Shown piece by piece: positions 8,142 to 16,667 of a DNA stretch of 64,000 bases. The notes beneath the pieces are model-generated. The model made no database searches and was not told the DNA's origin. It saw only the letters and a list, made by a program, of their open reading frames with translations. The stretch lies in contig NZ_AP022615.1 of assembly GCF_010730745.1 (NCBI RefSeq), positions 372,001 through 436,000 of the forward strand, given 5' to 3'. Made by a program: the position numbers and the translations under genes. The DNA comes from Mycobacterium heidelbergense. GTDB lineage: Bacteria; Actinomycetota; Actinomycetes; Mycobacteriales; Mycobacteriaceae. Numbering within the stretch: the stretch's first letter is position 1; each line of letters begins with the position of its first letter.

Positions 8142-8858
8142 ATGAGTTTGGAGATGTCCTTGGACGTTTTACTGCTTACCGATCAGGACGATTTCGGATC
8201 GGCGCTACCGACTCTGAGGTCATTCACCCACACCGTGCGGCACGCCCCCCTCACCGAGGAGGTTGGCGGGCATGGCGATAACACCGACGTGGCGATCATC
8301 GACGCGCGGACCGACCTCGACACGGCCCGGACGGTATGCCGCCGATTGACCGCCGACGCGCCGGCCATCGCGGTGGTGGCCGTGGTCGCCCCGGCGGACT
8401 TCGTGGCGGTGGACGTCGACTGGCACTTCGACGACGTGCTGCTGCCCGCGGCCGGGACCGACGAGCTGCAGGCACGCCTGCGGATGGCGATCGCACGCCG
8501 GCGAAGCGCGATGGACGGCACGCTGAAGTTCGGCGACCTCCTCCTTCACCCGGCCAGCTTCACGGCGTCACTCGACGGCAAGGACCTGGGCCTGACGCTC
8601 ACCGAGTTCAGGTTGTTGAATTTCCTTGTGCAGCATGCCGGTCGGGCGTTCACGCGCACCCGGCTGATGCACGAGGTGTGGGGTTATGACTGCAAGGGTC
8701 GTGTCCGCACGGTCGACGTTCACGTGCGGCGGCTGCGCGCCAAACTCGGGGCCAGGCACGGATCGATGATCGACACCGTCCGCAGCGTGGGCTACATGGC
8801 GCCCACGCCGCCGCAACCGGAATGGGTCCTGACCGAGCCGATGCTGTCGCCGATCTAG
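8142..8858 (+). CDS. GlnR-like OmpR-family response regulator
   Basis: A 238-residue atypical response regulator matching Rv2884. Residues ~5-110 form a receiver-like domain (VAIIDARTDLDTARTVCRRL) of the GlnR kind, and residues ~125-225 a winged-helix domain (LTLTEFRLLNFLVQHAGRAF, then LMHEVWGY and VDVHVRRLRAKLG). It resembles the nitrogen regulator GlnR but is a paralogue; its targets are unknown. No kinase is adjacent. A second ATG at 8154 would give MSLDVLLLTDQDD and is an alternative start. Confidence 0.88.
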   Translation: MSLEMSLDVLLLTDQDDFGSALPTLRSFTHTVRHAPLTEEVGGHGDNTDVAIIDARTDLDTARTVCRRLTADAPAIAVVAVVAPADFVAVDVDWHFDDVLLPAAGTDELQARLRMAIARRRSAMDGTLKFGDLLLHPASFTASLDGKDLGLTLTEFRLLNFLVQHAGRAFTRTRLMHEVWGYDCKGRVRTVDVHVRRLRAKLGARHGSMIDTVRSVGYMAPTPPQPEWVLTEPMLSPI

Positions 8859-9060
8859 TCACAAGGCGCACCGGCGCGCGCCTGCGCGCGCCTCCGCCGG
8901 CGCGTCGAGACTGCGGTGGTTGCGGCGCCCAGGGCGAAAAGCTAGCCGTGGACGCAGGCTCGATGCCGCCAGCGCAGACTCGGCGCCAGCGGCGTCTGGT
9001 CATAAACCCCCGACGAAGGTATGGATCGCCGTAGCGCGGGGAGACAACGCAGCTATCGGA

Positions 9061-9618
9061 TCAGGCGTGCGCCGCCGGGGCGGGCGGGGCACCCGGTGCC
9101 GGACTTGAGTTCGGGGCGCCGGGCGCCGAACCCCCCGGCACGTTCGACGTCCAGATCAGGATGTCCTGCATCCCGTCGTTGTAGACGACGCCGTTCGGGG
9201 GCGCGCCGGTCACGTCGAAGTACAGCGTGCCGGTCGACTCGCTGCCCTGCGGGATCGGCGCCGGGTTGAGGCCGTTGGGCGCCCCGACCTTGTCGATCAC
9301 CCGGTAGTTCTGGCCGTTGGGCCCGCGGGCGATGAAATCGTTGACCATCGGCGTGACCAGCCCGCCGTCCGACCTGGCGGTGACGTCCGCCTGGTAGAGC
9401 GTCCCCTTGGGCGTGTAGCCGGGAATCGCGGCGCTGCTGGGCTGCAGGTTGCTCACCGTGTAGTCGGTGACCAACGCCCCGTCGACGAGTTGTTCGCTGG
9501 TCCCGAACCCCTGAATGTTGGGCGGCGCGGCAAACGCGGCAGCTGCGGTCAAAACGCCTGCGGCCGCGATTCCCCCGGCCGCGATGGCACTCTTCACAGC
9601 GGTTGTGGTGACCTTCAT
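9061..9618 (-). CDS. MPT63-family (DUF1942) secreted protein
   Basis: A 185-residue secreted protein: signal peptide (MKVTTTAVKSAIAAGGIAAA...AFA), then an MPT63-like immunoglobulin-fold domain with IPGYTPKGTLYQADVTA, the MVNDFIARGPNGQNYRV segment and GTLYFDVTGAPPNG..YNDGMQDILIW, followed by a Pro/Ala/Gly-rich tail absent from MPT63. ATG 9618 has GAAAGGA six bases upstream; an ATG two codons earlier is too close to that site. Function unknown; the family contains major secreted antigens. It is divergent from the MarR gene. Confidence 0.88.
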   Translation of the reverse strand: MKVTTTAVKSAIAAGGIAAAGVLTAAAAFAAPPNIQGFGTSEQLVDGALVTDYTVSNLQPSSAAIPGYTPKGTLYQADVTARSDGGLVTPMVNDFIARGPNGQNYRVIDKVGAPNGLNPAPIPQGSESTGTLYFDVTGAPPNGVVYNDGMQDILIWTSNVPGGSAPGAPNSSPAPGAPPAPAAHA

Positions 9619-9733
9619 GCTCATTCCTTTCGTGTCGAACAGTCGCTCGCCCCGAGGGCGACAACCGCACAAAGGCCCGCATAGCCCGTCGCGGCATGCC
9701 TAAACCCCCCTCGGTGAACAAGCGCTCGGGGTA

Positions 9734-9750
9734 TGTCAATATCGTTGACA
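9734..9750. promoter_or_regulatory. 17-bp palindrome abutting the marR start codon
   Basis: TGTCAATATCGTTGACA is a perfect interrupted palindrome (6-bp arms, 5-bp spacer) whose last base is the A of the regulator's ATG. MarR proteins bind such short palindromes, so this is a strong candidate self-operator. Its position leaves no room for a Shine-Dalgarno sequence. Confidence 0.6.
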
Positions 9751-10169
9751 TGGTCCAGGCCGAAGACGCGCCGCTCGGTTACCTGCTCTACCGGGTGGGA
9801 GCCGTTCTGCGGCCGGAGGTTTCCGCCGTCTTGAACCCGCTGGGCCTGACGCTGCCCGAATTCGTTTGCTTGCGCATTCTGTCGATGTCCCCGGGGCTGT
9901 CCAGCGCCGAATTGTCCCGGCACGTGGGCGTCACACCGCAGGCGATGAACACGGTGCTGCGCAAGCTGGAAGACGTCGGCGCGGTGGAACGACCGACGTC
10001 GGTGTCCTCCGGCCGCGCGTTACCGGCCACGCTGACCGGTCAGGGGCGCGCCCTGCTGAAGCGCGCGGAAGGCGCGGTGCGCACCGCCGACGGCCGCATC
10101 CTGAGCAAGCTGACCGCGGCGCAACAGCGCGAGTTCAAGCGGACGCTCGACAGGCTCGGGTCCGACTGA
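9750..10169 (+). CDS. MarR-family transcriptional regulator (Rv2887-like)
   Basis: A 139-residue winged-helix repressor, the same length as Rv2887 and beginning MVQAEDAPLGYLLYRVGAVLR. The DNA-binding helix-turn-helix is LSSAELSRHVGVTPQAMNTVLRKLE and the wing includes RPTSVSSGRALPATLT. Rv2887 represses a methyltransferase gene (Rv0560c) and responds to salicylate-like or drug ligands; that knowledge is of the orthologue. The open frame extends to 9696 but ATG 9750 fits the family. A palindrome overlaps the start, suggesting autorepression and perhaps leaderless translation. Confidence 0.9.
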   Translation: MVQAEDAPLGYLLYRVGAVLRPEVSAVLNPLGLTLPEFVCLRILSMSPGLSSAELSRHVGVTPQAMNTVLRKLEDVGAVERPTSVSSGRALPATLTGQGRALLKRAEGAVRTADGRILSKLTAAQQREFKRTLDRLGSD

Positions 10170-10173
10170 CGCA

Positions 10174-11583
10174 TCACCCGGCGGCCTGGATGCGGGCCCA
10201 CGGCCGGGCCTCCTCGAATTCATAGGCCAGCTCCAGCAGGAGCGCTTCCTGCCCGAGGTCGGCCGACAGCATCACGCCCACCGGCATGCCATCGGCGGAT
10301 TGCCCCAGGGGCAGGGAAATCGCCGGCTCGCCGGTGACGTTCTGCAGCGGCGTGAACGCGACCCAGTCGATGAGCCGGTCCATCACCTGGTCGTAGTCGG
10401 TGGGGGCCAGGTAGCCGATCCGCGGCGTCTCGTCGGCGACGGTCGGCGTGAGCACCGCGTCGTAGGTGCGAAAGAGCGCCGCGGTGCGCCGCCGCAGCCG
10501 GCGCAGCCGCACGATCGCCAGCGGCAGCCGGTGGAGGTTGCGGCTGGTGTGCCGGTCCAGGCCGAGCGTCAGGCCGTCCAGCCGGGCGCGGTCGAACGTG
10601 TCGCCGAACACGCGGCGTCCGCTGCGCACCTGGGCCAGCGCCAGGAAGCCCCAATACAGCACGAAGTCGTCGACGAAGCTGGCCGGCGCCGGGGGCTCGG
10701 CCAGGTGTTCGACGCGGTGGCCCAGTTCCTCGAGCGCCGCCGCGGACTTCAGCGTCAGCTCGCGCACCTCGGGGCTGGGTTCGCGCTGGATCGATCGGGT
10801 CAACACGGCGATGGTCAATCGCTGCCGGCCCGGGCGCGTGACGTCCCCGATAGGCGCCAGCTTCGGGTTGCGGAAGATCCGCTCGGCCTCGCGGTAGAAG
10901 GCGGCGGTGTCCCGCACCGAGCGGGTCAGCACGCCGTTGGCGACGATGCCCACCGGCATCCGGCGCAGCTCCGGGTCCAGCGGCAACCGGCCCCGCGACG
11001 GCTTGAGCCCGACCAGGCCGTTGCAGGAGGCCGGGATGCGGATCGAGCCGCCGCCGTCGTTGGCGTGGGCGATGGGCACCACGCCGGCGGCGACGAACGC
11101 GCCGGAACCCGAGGACGAGGCGCCCGCGGTGTGGTCGGTGTCCCACGGGTTGCGGACCGGACCGAGCCGGGGGTGTTCGGCCGACGCGCTGAACCCGAAT
11201 TCCGACATCTGCGTCTTGCCCAGCGAGGTGAGCCCGGTTCCCAGGTACAGCCGGGTGAACTCGCCGTCGGCGGCGGCGTCGCGCGGGGTCCACGCGTCGG
11301 TGCCCCGCATCGTCGGCTGGCCCGCGACGTCGACGTTGTCCTTGACGAACGTCGGCACGCCACCAAAGAAGCCGCCCGCGGGATCGGCTTTGGCGGTTTC
11401 CCGGGCCCGCTCAAACGCCTCGTACGCCAGGCCGTTGAGGGCCGGGTTGACGGCCTCGGCGCGGGCGATCGCGGCCTCGACGACGTCGGCCCTGCCGACC
11501 GAGCCGGCCCGTAGGGCGTCGGCCAGCCCGACCGCGTCGAGGTCGGCGAGGGCGTCGTCACCGAAAGCGTGCACGCGTCGCAT
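10174..11583 (-). CDS. amiC: Amidase-signature amidase (AmiC-like)
   Basis: A 469-residue amidohydrolase of the amidase-signature family, orthologous in position to Rv2888c. The Ser-cisSer-Lys catalytic triad can be assigned: Lys in GVPTFVKDNVDVAG (about residue 85), cis-Ser in the GASSSGSGAFVAAG stretch, and nucleophile Ser in NDGGGSIRIPAS. The substrate is unknown; relatives hydrolyse short amides. It lies 32 bp after the start-proximal end of tsf and converges on the MarR gene with a 4-bp gap. Confidence 0.93.
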   Translation of the reverse strand: MRRVHAFGDDALADLDAVGLADALRAGSVGRADVVEAAIARAEAVNPALNGLAYEAFERARETAKADPAGGFFGGVPTFVKDNVDVAGQPTMRGTDAWTPRDAAADGEFTRLYLGTGLTSLGKTQMSEFGFSASAEHPRLGPVRNPWDTDHTAGASSSGSGAFVAAGVVPIAHANDGGGSIRIPASCNGLVGLKPSRGRLPLDPELRRMPVGIVANGVLTRSVRDTAAFYREAERIFRNPKLAPIGDVTRPGRQRLTIAVLTRSIQREPSPEVRELTLKSAAALEELGHRVEHLAEPPAPASFVDDFVLYWGFLALAQVRSGRRVFGDTFDRARLDGLTLGLDRHTSRNLHRLPLAIVRLRRLRRRTAALFRTYDAVLTPTVADETPRIGYLAPTDYDQVMDRLIDWVAFTPLQNVTGEPAISLPLGQSADGMPVGVMLSADLGQEALLLELAYEFEEARPWARIQAAG

Positions 11584-11615
11584 AGCAGCGACGCTAGCCC
11601 TCGCGGCCGACCGGC

Positions 11616-12431
11616 TTAAGCCTGGCCCACCTCGAAGCGGACGAACCGGGTCACGGTCACGCCGGCCTCGTCGAGCAGGGCCTTGACGGTCTTCTTGTTG
11701 TCGGACACCGACGGCTGCTCGAGCAGCACGGCGTCCTTGAAGAAGCCGTTCAGCCGGCCCTCGACGATCTTGGGCAGCGCCTGCTCCGGCTTGCCCTCGG
11801 CCTTGGCGGTCTCCTCGGCGATGCGGCGTTCGCTGGAGACCACGTCCTCCGGCACGTCGCCGCGGGACAGGTAGCGGGCCTTGAGCGCGGCGATTTGCAG
11901 GGCGGCCGCGTGGGCGGCGTCGTTGTCCGAGCCCTCGAACTCGACCAGCACGCCCACGGCGGGCGGCAGGTCGGCGGCGCGCTTGTGCAGGTAGGTTTCG
12001 ACGTTGCCGTCGAAGTACTGCACGCGGCGCAATTCGAGCTTCTCGCCGATCTTGGCCGACAGGTCGGCGATGGCCTGTTCGACGGTCTTGTCGCCGATGC
12101 TGGCCGCCTTCAGGGTGTCGACGTCGGTGGCCTTGGCCGCCAGCGCGGCGTCGACGATCTGGTCGGCCAGGGCCTGGAACTCGGCGTTCTTGGCGACGAA
12201 GTCGGTCTCGGAGTTCAACTCGACCAGCGCGCCACCCTTGGCCGCGACCAGGCCCTCGGCGGTGGCCCGCTCGGCGCGCTTGCCGACGTCCTTGGCGCCC
12301 TTGATGCGCAGCGCCTCGACGGCCTTGTCGAAGTCGCCGTCGGTCTCGGCCAGCGCGTTCTTGCAATCGAGCATGCCGGCGCCGGTGAGTTCCCGAAGCC
12401 GCTTGACGTCGGCGGCGGTGAAGTTCGCCAT
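11616..12431 (-). CDS. tsf: Translation elongation factor Ts
   Basis: The guanine-nucleotide exchange factor for EF-Tu. The 271-residue product has the N-terminal UBA-like segment VKRLRELTGAGMLDCKNAL and the exchange motif SETDFVAKNAEFQ, then two core subdomains. It follows rpsB by 10 bp, the universal rpsB-tsf operon. Confidence 0.98.
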   Translation of the reverse strand: MANFTAADVKRLRELTGAGMLDCKNALAETDGDFDKAVEALRIKGAKDVGKRAERATAEGLVAAKGGALVELNSETDFVAKNAEFQALADQIVDAALAAKATDVDTLKAASIGDKTVEQAIADLSAKIGEKLELRRVQYFDGNVETYLHKRAADLPPAVGVLVEFEGSDNDAAHAAALQIAALKARYLSRGDVPEDVVSSERRIAEETAKAEGKPEQALPKIVEGRLNGFFKDAVLLEQPSVSDNKKTVKALLDEAGVTVTRFVRFEVGQA

Positions 12432-12441
12432 CTCAGCCTTC

Positions 12442-13278
12442 CTATGAGGGGTCGGTGGTCGATTCGGTGGCGCCCGCAGCGGCTTCGGTGGGGGCGGCCG
12501 TCGTTGTCGCCGAGGCCAGCAGCTCCTGCTCCCACTCGGCGAGCGGCTCGGCGGACTCCGCCTCGGGCTTGCCGTCGCCGCGTCCCACGCCGGCGCGGGC
12601 CTGCAGCCCCTCGGCGACCGCGGAGGCGATCACCTTGGTCAGCAGCGCGGCCGAGCGGATCGCGTCGTCGTTGCCCGGGATCGGGTAGTCGACCTCGTCG
12701 GGGTCGCAGTTGGTGTCCAGGATCGCGATGACCGGGATGCCCAGCTTGCGGGCCTCGCCGACGGCGATGTGCTCCTTGTTGGTGTCGACGACCCAGATCG
12801 CCGACGGCACCTTGTTCATGTCCCGGATGCCGCCGAGGCTGCGCTCCAGCTTGTTCTTCTCGCGGGTCAGGCCCAGGATTTCCTTCTTGGTGCGGCCCTC
12901 GAAGCCGCCGGTCTGCTCCATCGCCTCGAGCTCCTTGAGGCGCTGCAGCCGCTTGTGCACGGTGGAGAAGTTGGTGAGCATGCCGCCCAGCCAGCGCTGG
13001 TTCACGTACGGCATGCCGACGCGGGTGGCCTCGGCCGCGACCGACTCCTGCGCCTGCTTCTTGGTGCCGACGAACAGCACGCTGCCACCGTGGGCGACGG
13101 TCTCCTTGACGAACTCGTACGCCTTGTCGATGAAGGTCAGCGTCTGCTGCAGGTCGATGATGTAGATGCCGTTGCGGTCGGTGAAGATGAACCGCTTCAT
13201 CTTGGGATTCCAGCGACGGGTCTGATGCCCGAAGTGGGTGCCGCTGTCCAGCAGCTGCTTCATGGTGACTACGGCCAT
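12442..13278 (-). CDS. rpsB: 30S ribosomal protein S2
   Basis: The 278-residue S2 protein, recognised by LLDSGTHFGHQTRRWNPKM at the N-terminus, the HKRLQRLKELEAMEQ coiled-coil and VVDTNKEHIAVGEARKLGIP. A ~50-residue acidic, Ala/Thr-rich C-terminal extension is typical of mycobacterial S2. The ~165-nt leader (13279-13444) contains a 7-bp-arm hairpin (13353-13376) that could be part of S2 feedback control; this is a guess. Confidence 0.98.
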   Translation of the reverse strand: MAVVTMKQLLDSGTHFGHQTRRWNPKMKRFIFTDRNGIYIIDLQQTLTFIDKAYEFVKETVAHGGSVLFVGTKKQAQESVAAEATRVGMPYVNQRWLGGMLTNFSTVHKRLQRLKELEAMEQTGGFEGRTKKEILGLTREKNKLERSLGGIRDMNKVPSAIWVVDTNKEHIAVGEARKLGIPVIAILDTNCDPDEVDYPIPGNDDAIRSAALLTKVIASAVAEGLQARAGVGRGDGKPEAESAEPLAEWEQELLASATTTAAPTEAAAGATESTTDPS

Positions 13279-13516
13279 GCTCGTGCCTTACGTGTGTCGG
13301 TTGTCGCCCGGCTTCGGGTGAGGCCGGGCCCTGGCGCCCGCGGAATGCCGCACCCGTCCTGAACGTCCTGGACGGGACCGCACGGCAATCGGTTGGCTGC
13401 GGGCGCGTGAAGTCAGCCCGCTGACGCGAGCTGCGCCGAGAAGTTTACACGCCGTATTCCACAGGGTTGGCCGCGGTGACTGGCCGGCCCGCTGCGTGCT
13501 GCGCTGAACTGAGCCG

Positions 13517-14008
13517 ATGCGATGGGCGGCGCTTGCCCTGTGCTGGGCGCTGGTCGGCGCGGCGCCGGCGGTTGCCGACGACGCCCGGCTGGACTGGCCG
13601 CTGCGGCCGCCGCCGACCGTCGTCCGGGGTTTCGACGCGCCGTCGCCCGACTGGAACCCCGGGCATCGCGGCGTGGACCTGGCCGGCAGTCCCGGCCAGC
13701 CGGTGTACGCCGCCGGCGCCGCGACGGTGGTGTTCGCCGGGCTGCTGGCGGGGCGGCCGGTGGTGTCGCTGGCCCATCCCGGCGGGTTGCGGACCAGCTA
13801 CGAGCCGGTCCGGGCCGCCGTCCGGGCAGGTCAGGCCGTGACGGCGCGGACCGTGATCGGCGAGTTGGTGGCCGGGCATGCCGGTTGCGCGGCCGCGGCG
13901 TGCCTGCACTGGGGCGCGATGTGGGGCCCGGCGTCGGGGGCCGACTACGTCGATCCGCTGGGCCTGCTGAAGTCCACCCCGATCCGGCTCAAGCCACTTG
14001 GCGGCTAG
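13517..14008 (+). CDS. Secreted M23-family peptidase (LytM domain)
   Basis: A 163-residue exported protein (signal peptide MRWAALALCWALVGAAPAVA) with a single M23/LytM domain, matching Rv2891. Zinc ligands can be placed at HRGVDLAG (HxxxD) and the CLHWGAMW motif, where the usual HxH is reduced to HW. That change and the absence of other domains leave enzymatic activity uncertain. It ends just before the palindrome that carries IS110 copy 1. Confidence 0.88.
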   Translation: MRWAALALCWALVGAAPAVADDARLDWPLRPPPTVVRGFDAPSPDWNPGHRGVDLAGSPGQPVYAAGAATVVFAGLLAGRPVVSLAHPGGLRTSYEPVRAAVRAGQAVTARTVIGELVAGHAGCAAAACLHWGAMWGPASGADYVDPLGLLKSTPIRLKPLGG

Positions 14009-14022
14009 CGCTTTGCGGCGCC

Positions 14023-14074
14023 GAGCAGACGCAGACTCGCACGATCCGGGGCCCGGACGTGCGAGTCTGCGTCT
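14023..14074. repeat. Extragenic palindrome A1, split by IS110 copy 1
   Basis: Arm GAGCAGACGCAGACTCGCACG minus nothing at 14023-14043 (21 nt) pairs with CGTGCGAGTCTGCGTCT at 14058-14074 plus GCTC at 15711-15714 on the far side of the insertion. Joined, the arms match perfectly around a 14-nt loop. It sat between the convergent M23 and xerC genes, where a bidirectional terminator is expected. Confidence 0.8.
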
Positions 14075-14123
14075 CACTCGAAAATGTGGTGACCCGAAGC
14101 GGGTGAGTCGCTGGCCCCTGGTG

Positions 14124-15412
14124 TTAGGCGACTTCGGTGAGTGGTTCGAGGATGACGTTGTATCCCAGGGCTTCGAGCTGCTTGATGGCGTTGGCCTTGG
14201 TCTTGCTGGGGTGGTGGCGGGTGTAGTAGCCGGGGCCGGGGTCGCGGTAGAAAGCGCCGTTGATCAGCATGTTGTAGGCGTCGGTGAGCATCTTGTGTTC
14301 CAGGGCGACCAGGGCGATCATGCCCGCTGGTGAGCTGTGCTGGGCTTTGGTTCTGTTCCTGCGTTTTGGCTGGGGTGGGCGGCTGCCGGCGATGCGTCGG
14401 TAGCGGGCGTTGTAGTAGGTGTCTTTGCTGCGGGCCGCCGAGAGGGCCGCGACCCCGAGGCGGCTTTGAGGTAGCGGTTGCCCGCTCGGGTGGCCGCTGA
14501 TTTGACCCGGCCCGCTGATTCGTTGCAACCGGGCACCACCCCAGCCCACGACGCCAGGTGCGCCGCAGTGGGAAACACGCTCATGTCCGCGCCGGTCTCG
14601 GCGATGAACACATCGGCCACGATCGTCGAAAAGCCCGGGATGCTCATGAGTAACTCCCGGATGGCTTGAAAGGTTGGATCGCCTCCTCGATGCGTTCATC
14701 TAGGCGGGCGACGTCGGCGTCGTGGGCGTCGATGCGATCCAGATACAACCGCGTCATGAACGCGTGATGGTCGTTAAACCGCCCGCGCAGCTCTCGGTGA
14801 GCGCGGGGATCTTCTCCCGCAGCCGTTGTTTGGCCAGATCAGCCAGCACCGCCGGATCGCGCTGCCCGGCGATCAGCGCCTCGAGCATCGCCCGCCCGGA
14901 GACCCCGACGATGTCAGAGGCCACCGCCGACAGTTTGATCCCGGCGTCTTCGAGCAGTTTCTCTAGCCGCTGAATCTCCTTGGTACGCGCCCGGGTGATC
15001 ATGGTGCGCGCCCGCGTCAGATCGCGTAACTCCCGAATCGGCTGCGGCGGCACGAACGAGGCGCGTACCAGCCCGTGTGCGCCCAGGTCAGCCAGCCACA
15101 TCGCATCCGAGACATCGGTCTTGCGGCCAGGCACATTACGCACCGCCTTAGCGTTGGCCAAGATCACCGGCAGCGCATCTTCAAGCAGGTAGTAAAACGG
15201 CTTCCAATAATCCGACGTCGATTCGATCACCACACAGCTGACCTGCTCAGCCAGCAGATGCTCGCGCAACGCCAGGATCTGGCTGGTGGTCGAACCCACG
15301 TGCTCACCGTCGTCGTGGTGGCGCGCCGACCCTGACCCTGAACCCGGACACAGACCTTGGCGTCCTTCTTGGAAACATCAAGGCCTGCACACCGCCGATG
15401 GACCACCTCCAT
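14124..15412 (-). pseudogene. IS110-family transposase, frameshifted (copy 1)
   Basis: Same DEDD-type recombinase as copy 2 but broken in at least four places. One shift near 15295-15297 (GGG where a GGGG run would restore the frame) is shared with copy 2. Three more are private single-base losses in short homopolymers: near 14793 (GAGG to GAG), 14672 (CCC to CC) and 14459 (CCC to CC). Intact blocks include the N-terminal CAGLDVSKKDAKVCV, VIESTSDYWKPFYYLLED, TDVSDAMWLADLGAHG, and the Tnp20 part IPGFSTIVADVFIAETG. It cannot make a full protein as read; base-calling errors in homopolymers remain possible. Confidence 0.88.
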
Positions 15413-15708
15413 GATCAATCACCTCATCATCTAGAACCTGTTGTTAATCAGCGTGTTCCGGGAAGAGTGAAAACAAACAGGAGTCTCACTCGCGTGCTCA
15501 CAGGCAACAAACCACGGCCCCCGCACAACCACGGGGTACCCTTCGTCCCAAGCTGCTCGGCGTGCTCACGACAACACAGACGCAACGGGATCCACCGAAA
15601 CACCCCTCCAGCGTCAACCCCGCCAGCACGCCAAGCAACCACCTAGCCACGCCGAACGACACCACCAAATTTTCATCCCCCACGGCGGGGCCTCAGCCCC
15701 CCAGATAG
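15413..15708 (-). ncRNA. Candidate bridge RNA region, IS110 copy 1
   Basis: The non-coding left end of IS copy 1, apparently identical to that of copy 2. On the minus strand the two target-matching segments TGCGTCTG (15584-15577) and GCCGAGCAG (15561-15553) are present with the same 15-nt spacing. The argument is given under copy 2. Confidence 0.45.
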
Positions 15709-15743
15709 CTGCTCGCGCCACCTAGGCGCCACTTAGGCCACAC

Positions 15744-16634
15744 TTAGGCCCGCGGGTGGGCCTGGTCGTGCACCGCCCGCAGCCGGGACACCGCGACGTG
15801 GGTGTAGAGCTGGGTGGTCGCCAGGCTGGAGTGGCCGAGCAGCTCCTGGACAACCCGCAGGTCGGCCCCGCCCTCGAGCAGGTGCGTGGCCGCGCTGTGC
15901 CGCAGCCCGTGCGGCCCCATGTCGGGCGCGCCGTCGACCGCGGCGACGGTCTGGTGCACGACGGTGCGCGCCTGGCGCACGTCGAGCCGCCGGCCGCGGG
16001 CGCCCAGCAGCAGCGCCGGCCCCGAGTCCGCGGTCGCCAGGGCGGGACGCCCGTCGGCCAGCCAGGCGCGAAGCGCGTCGGCGGCCGGCACCCCGAACGG
16101 TGCGGCGCGCTGCTTGTTGCCCTTGCCGAGGACACGCACCAGCCGATGCCGAGCGTCCATGTCGTCGACGTCGAGGCCGCACAGCTCGCTCACCCGGATG
16201 CCGGTGGCGTAGAGCATCTCGACGATCAGCCGGTCCCGCAAAGCCATCGGATCACCTTGCGCCGCAACGGATTTCGCGGCCGTCATGGCCTCCAACGCCT
16301 GGTCCTGGCGCAGCACCGCCGGCAGGGTGCGGTGGGCCTTGGGCACCTGCAGCCGAGCCGCCGGATCGCCGGTGAGCAGGCCGCGACGCGACGCCCACGC
16401 GGTGAACGCCTTGACCGACGAGGTGCGACGGGCCAGGGTCGTGCGGGCCGCGCCGGCGCCGGCCGCGCCGGCCAGCCACGCCCGCAGCAGCGGCAGGCTC
16501 AACGCGTCCAGGCCGCGCCCGTCCAGAAACGCGAACAGCGAGCGCACGTCGCCGAGGTATGCGCGGCGGGTGTGCGCCGAGCGGCCGCATTGCAGGGCCA
16601 GGTACTCGTCGAACTCCTCGAGGATCGCCTCCAC
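15744..16634 (-). CDS. xerC: Tyrosine recombinase XerC
   Basis: Resolves chromosome dimers at dif together with XerD. The 296-residue protein has an N-terminal SAM-like domain (CGRSAHTRRAYLGDVRSLF) and the catalytic domain with Arg in ATGIRVSELCGL, Lys in GKGNKQRAAPF, the HGLRHSAATHLLEGG box and GHSSLATTQLYTHV carrying the nucleophile Tyr. Length matches Rv2894c. The IS110 copy 1 left end is about 35 bp beyond the stop codon. Confidence 0.95.
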   Translation of the reverse strand: MEAILEEFDEYLALQCGRSAHTRRAYLGDVRSLFAFLDGRGLDALSLPLLRAWLAGAAGAGAARTTLARRTSSVKAFTAWASRRGLLTGDPAARLQVPKAHRTLPAVLRQDQALEAMTAAKSVAAQGDPMALRDRLIVEMLYATGIRVSELCGLDVDDMDARHRLVRVLGKGNKQRAAPFGVPAADALRAWLADGRPALATADSGPALLLGARGRRLDVRQARTVVHQTVAAVDGAPDMGPHGLRHSAATHLLEGGADLRVVQELLGHSSLATTQLYTHVAVSRLRAVHDQAHPRA

Positions 16635-16667
16635 GCCCCCACGGTCGCAGGCACCGCCCGCGCAGCC

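Larger units (their letters stand above)
14075..15708 (-). mobile_element. IS110-family insertion sequence, copy 1 (degraded)
   Basis: A 1634-bp element in reverse orientation relative to copy 2 at 26406-28042. Ends were set by comparing the two copies with their flanks; both are bounded by the dinucleotide CT on this strand (14073-14074 and 15709-15710), consistent with a duplicated 2-bp core. No terminal inverted repeats were seen, as expected for IS110. The left end (15413-15708) is non-coding. Copy 1 is 3 bp shorter than copy 2 because of three single-base deletions in the transposase. Confidence 0.88.

Noticed and set aside
14075..15708. Terminal inverted repeats or target-site duplication for the IS
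   Set aside because: None found beyond the shared AG/CT dinucleotide; this is normal for IS110 elements.
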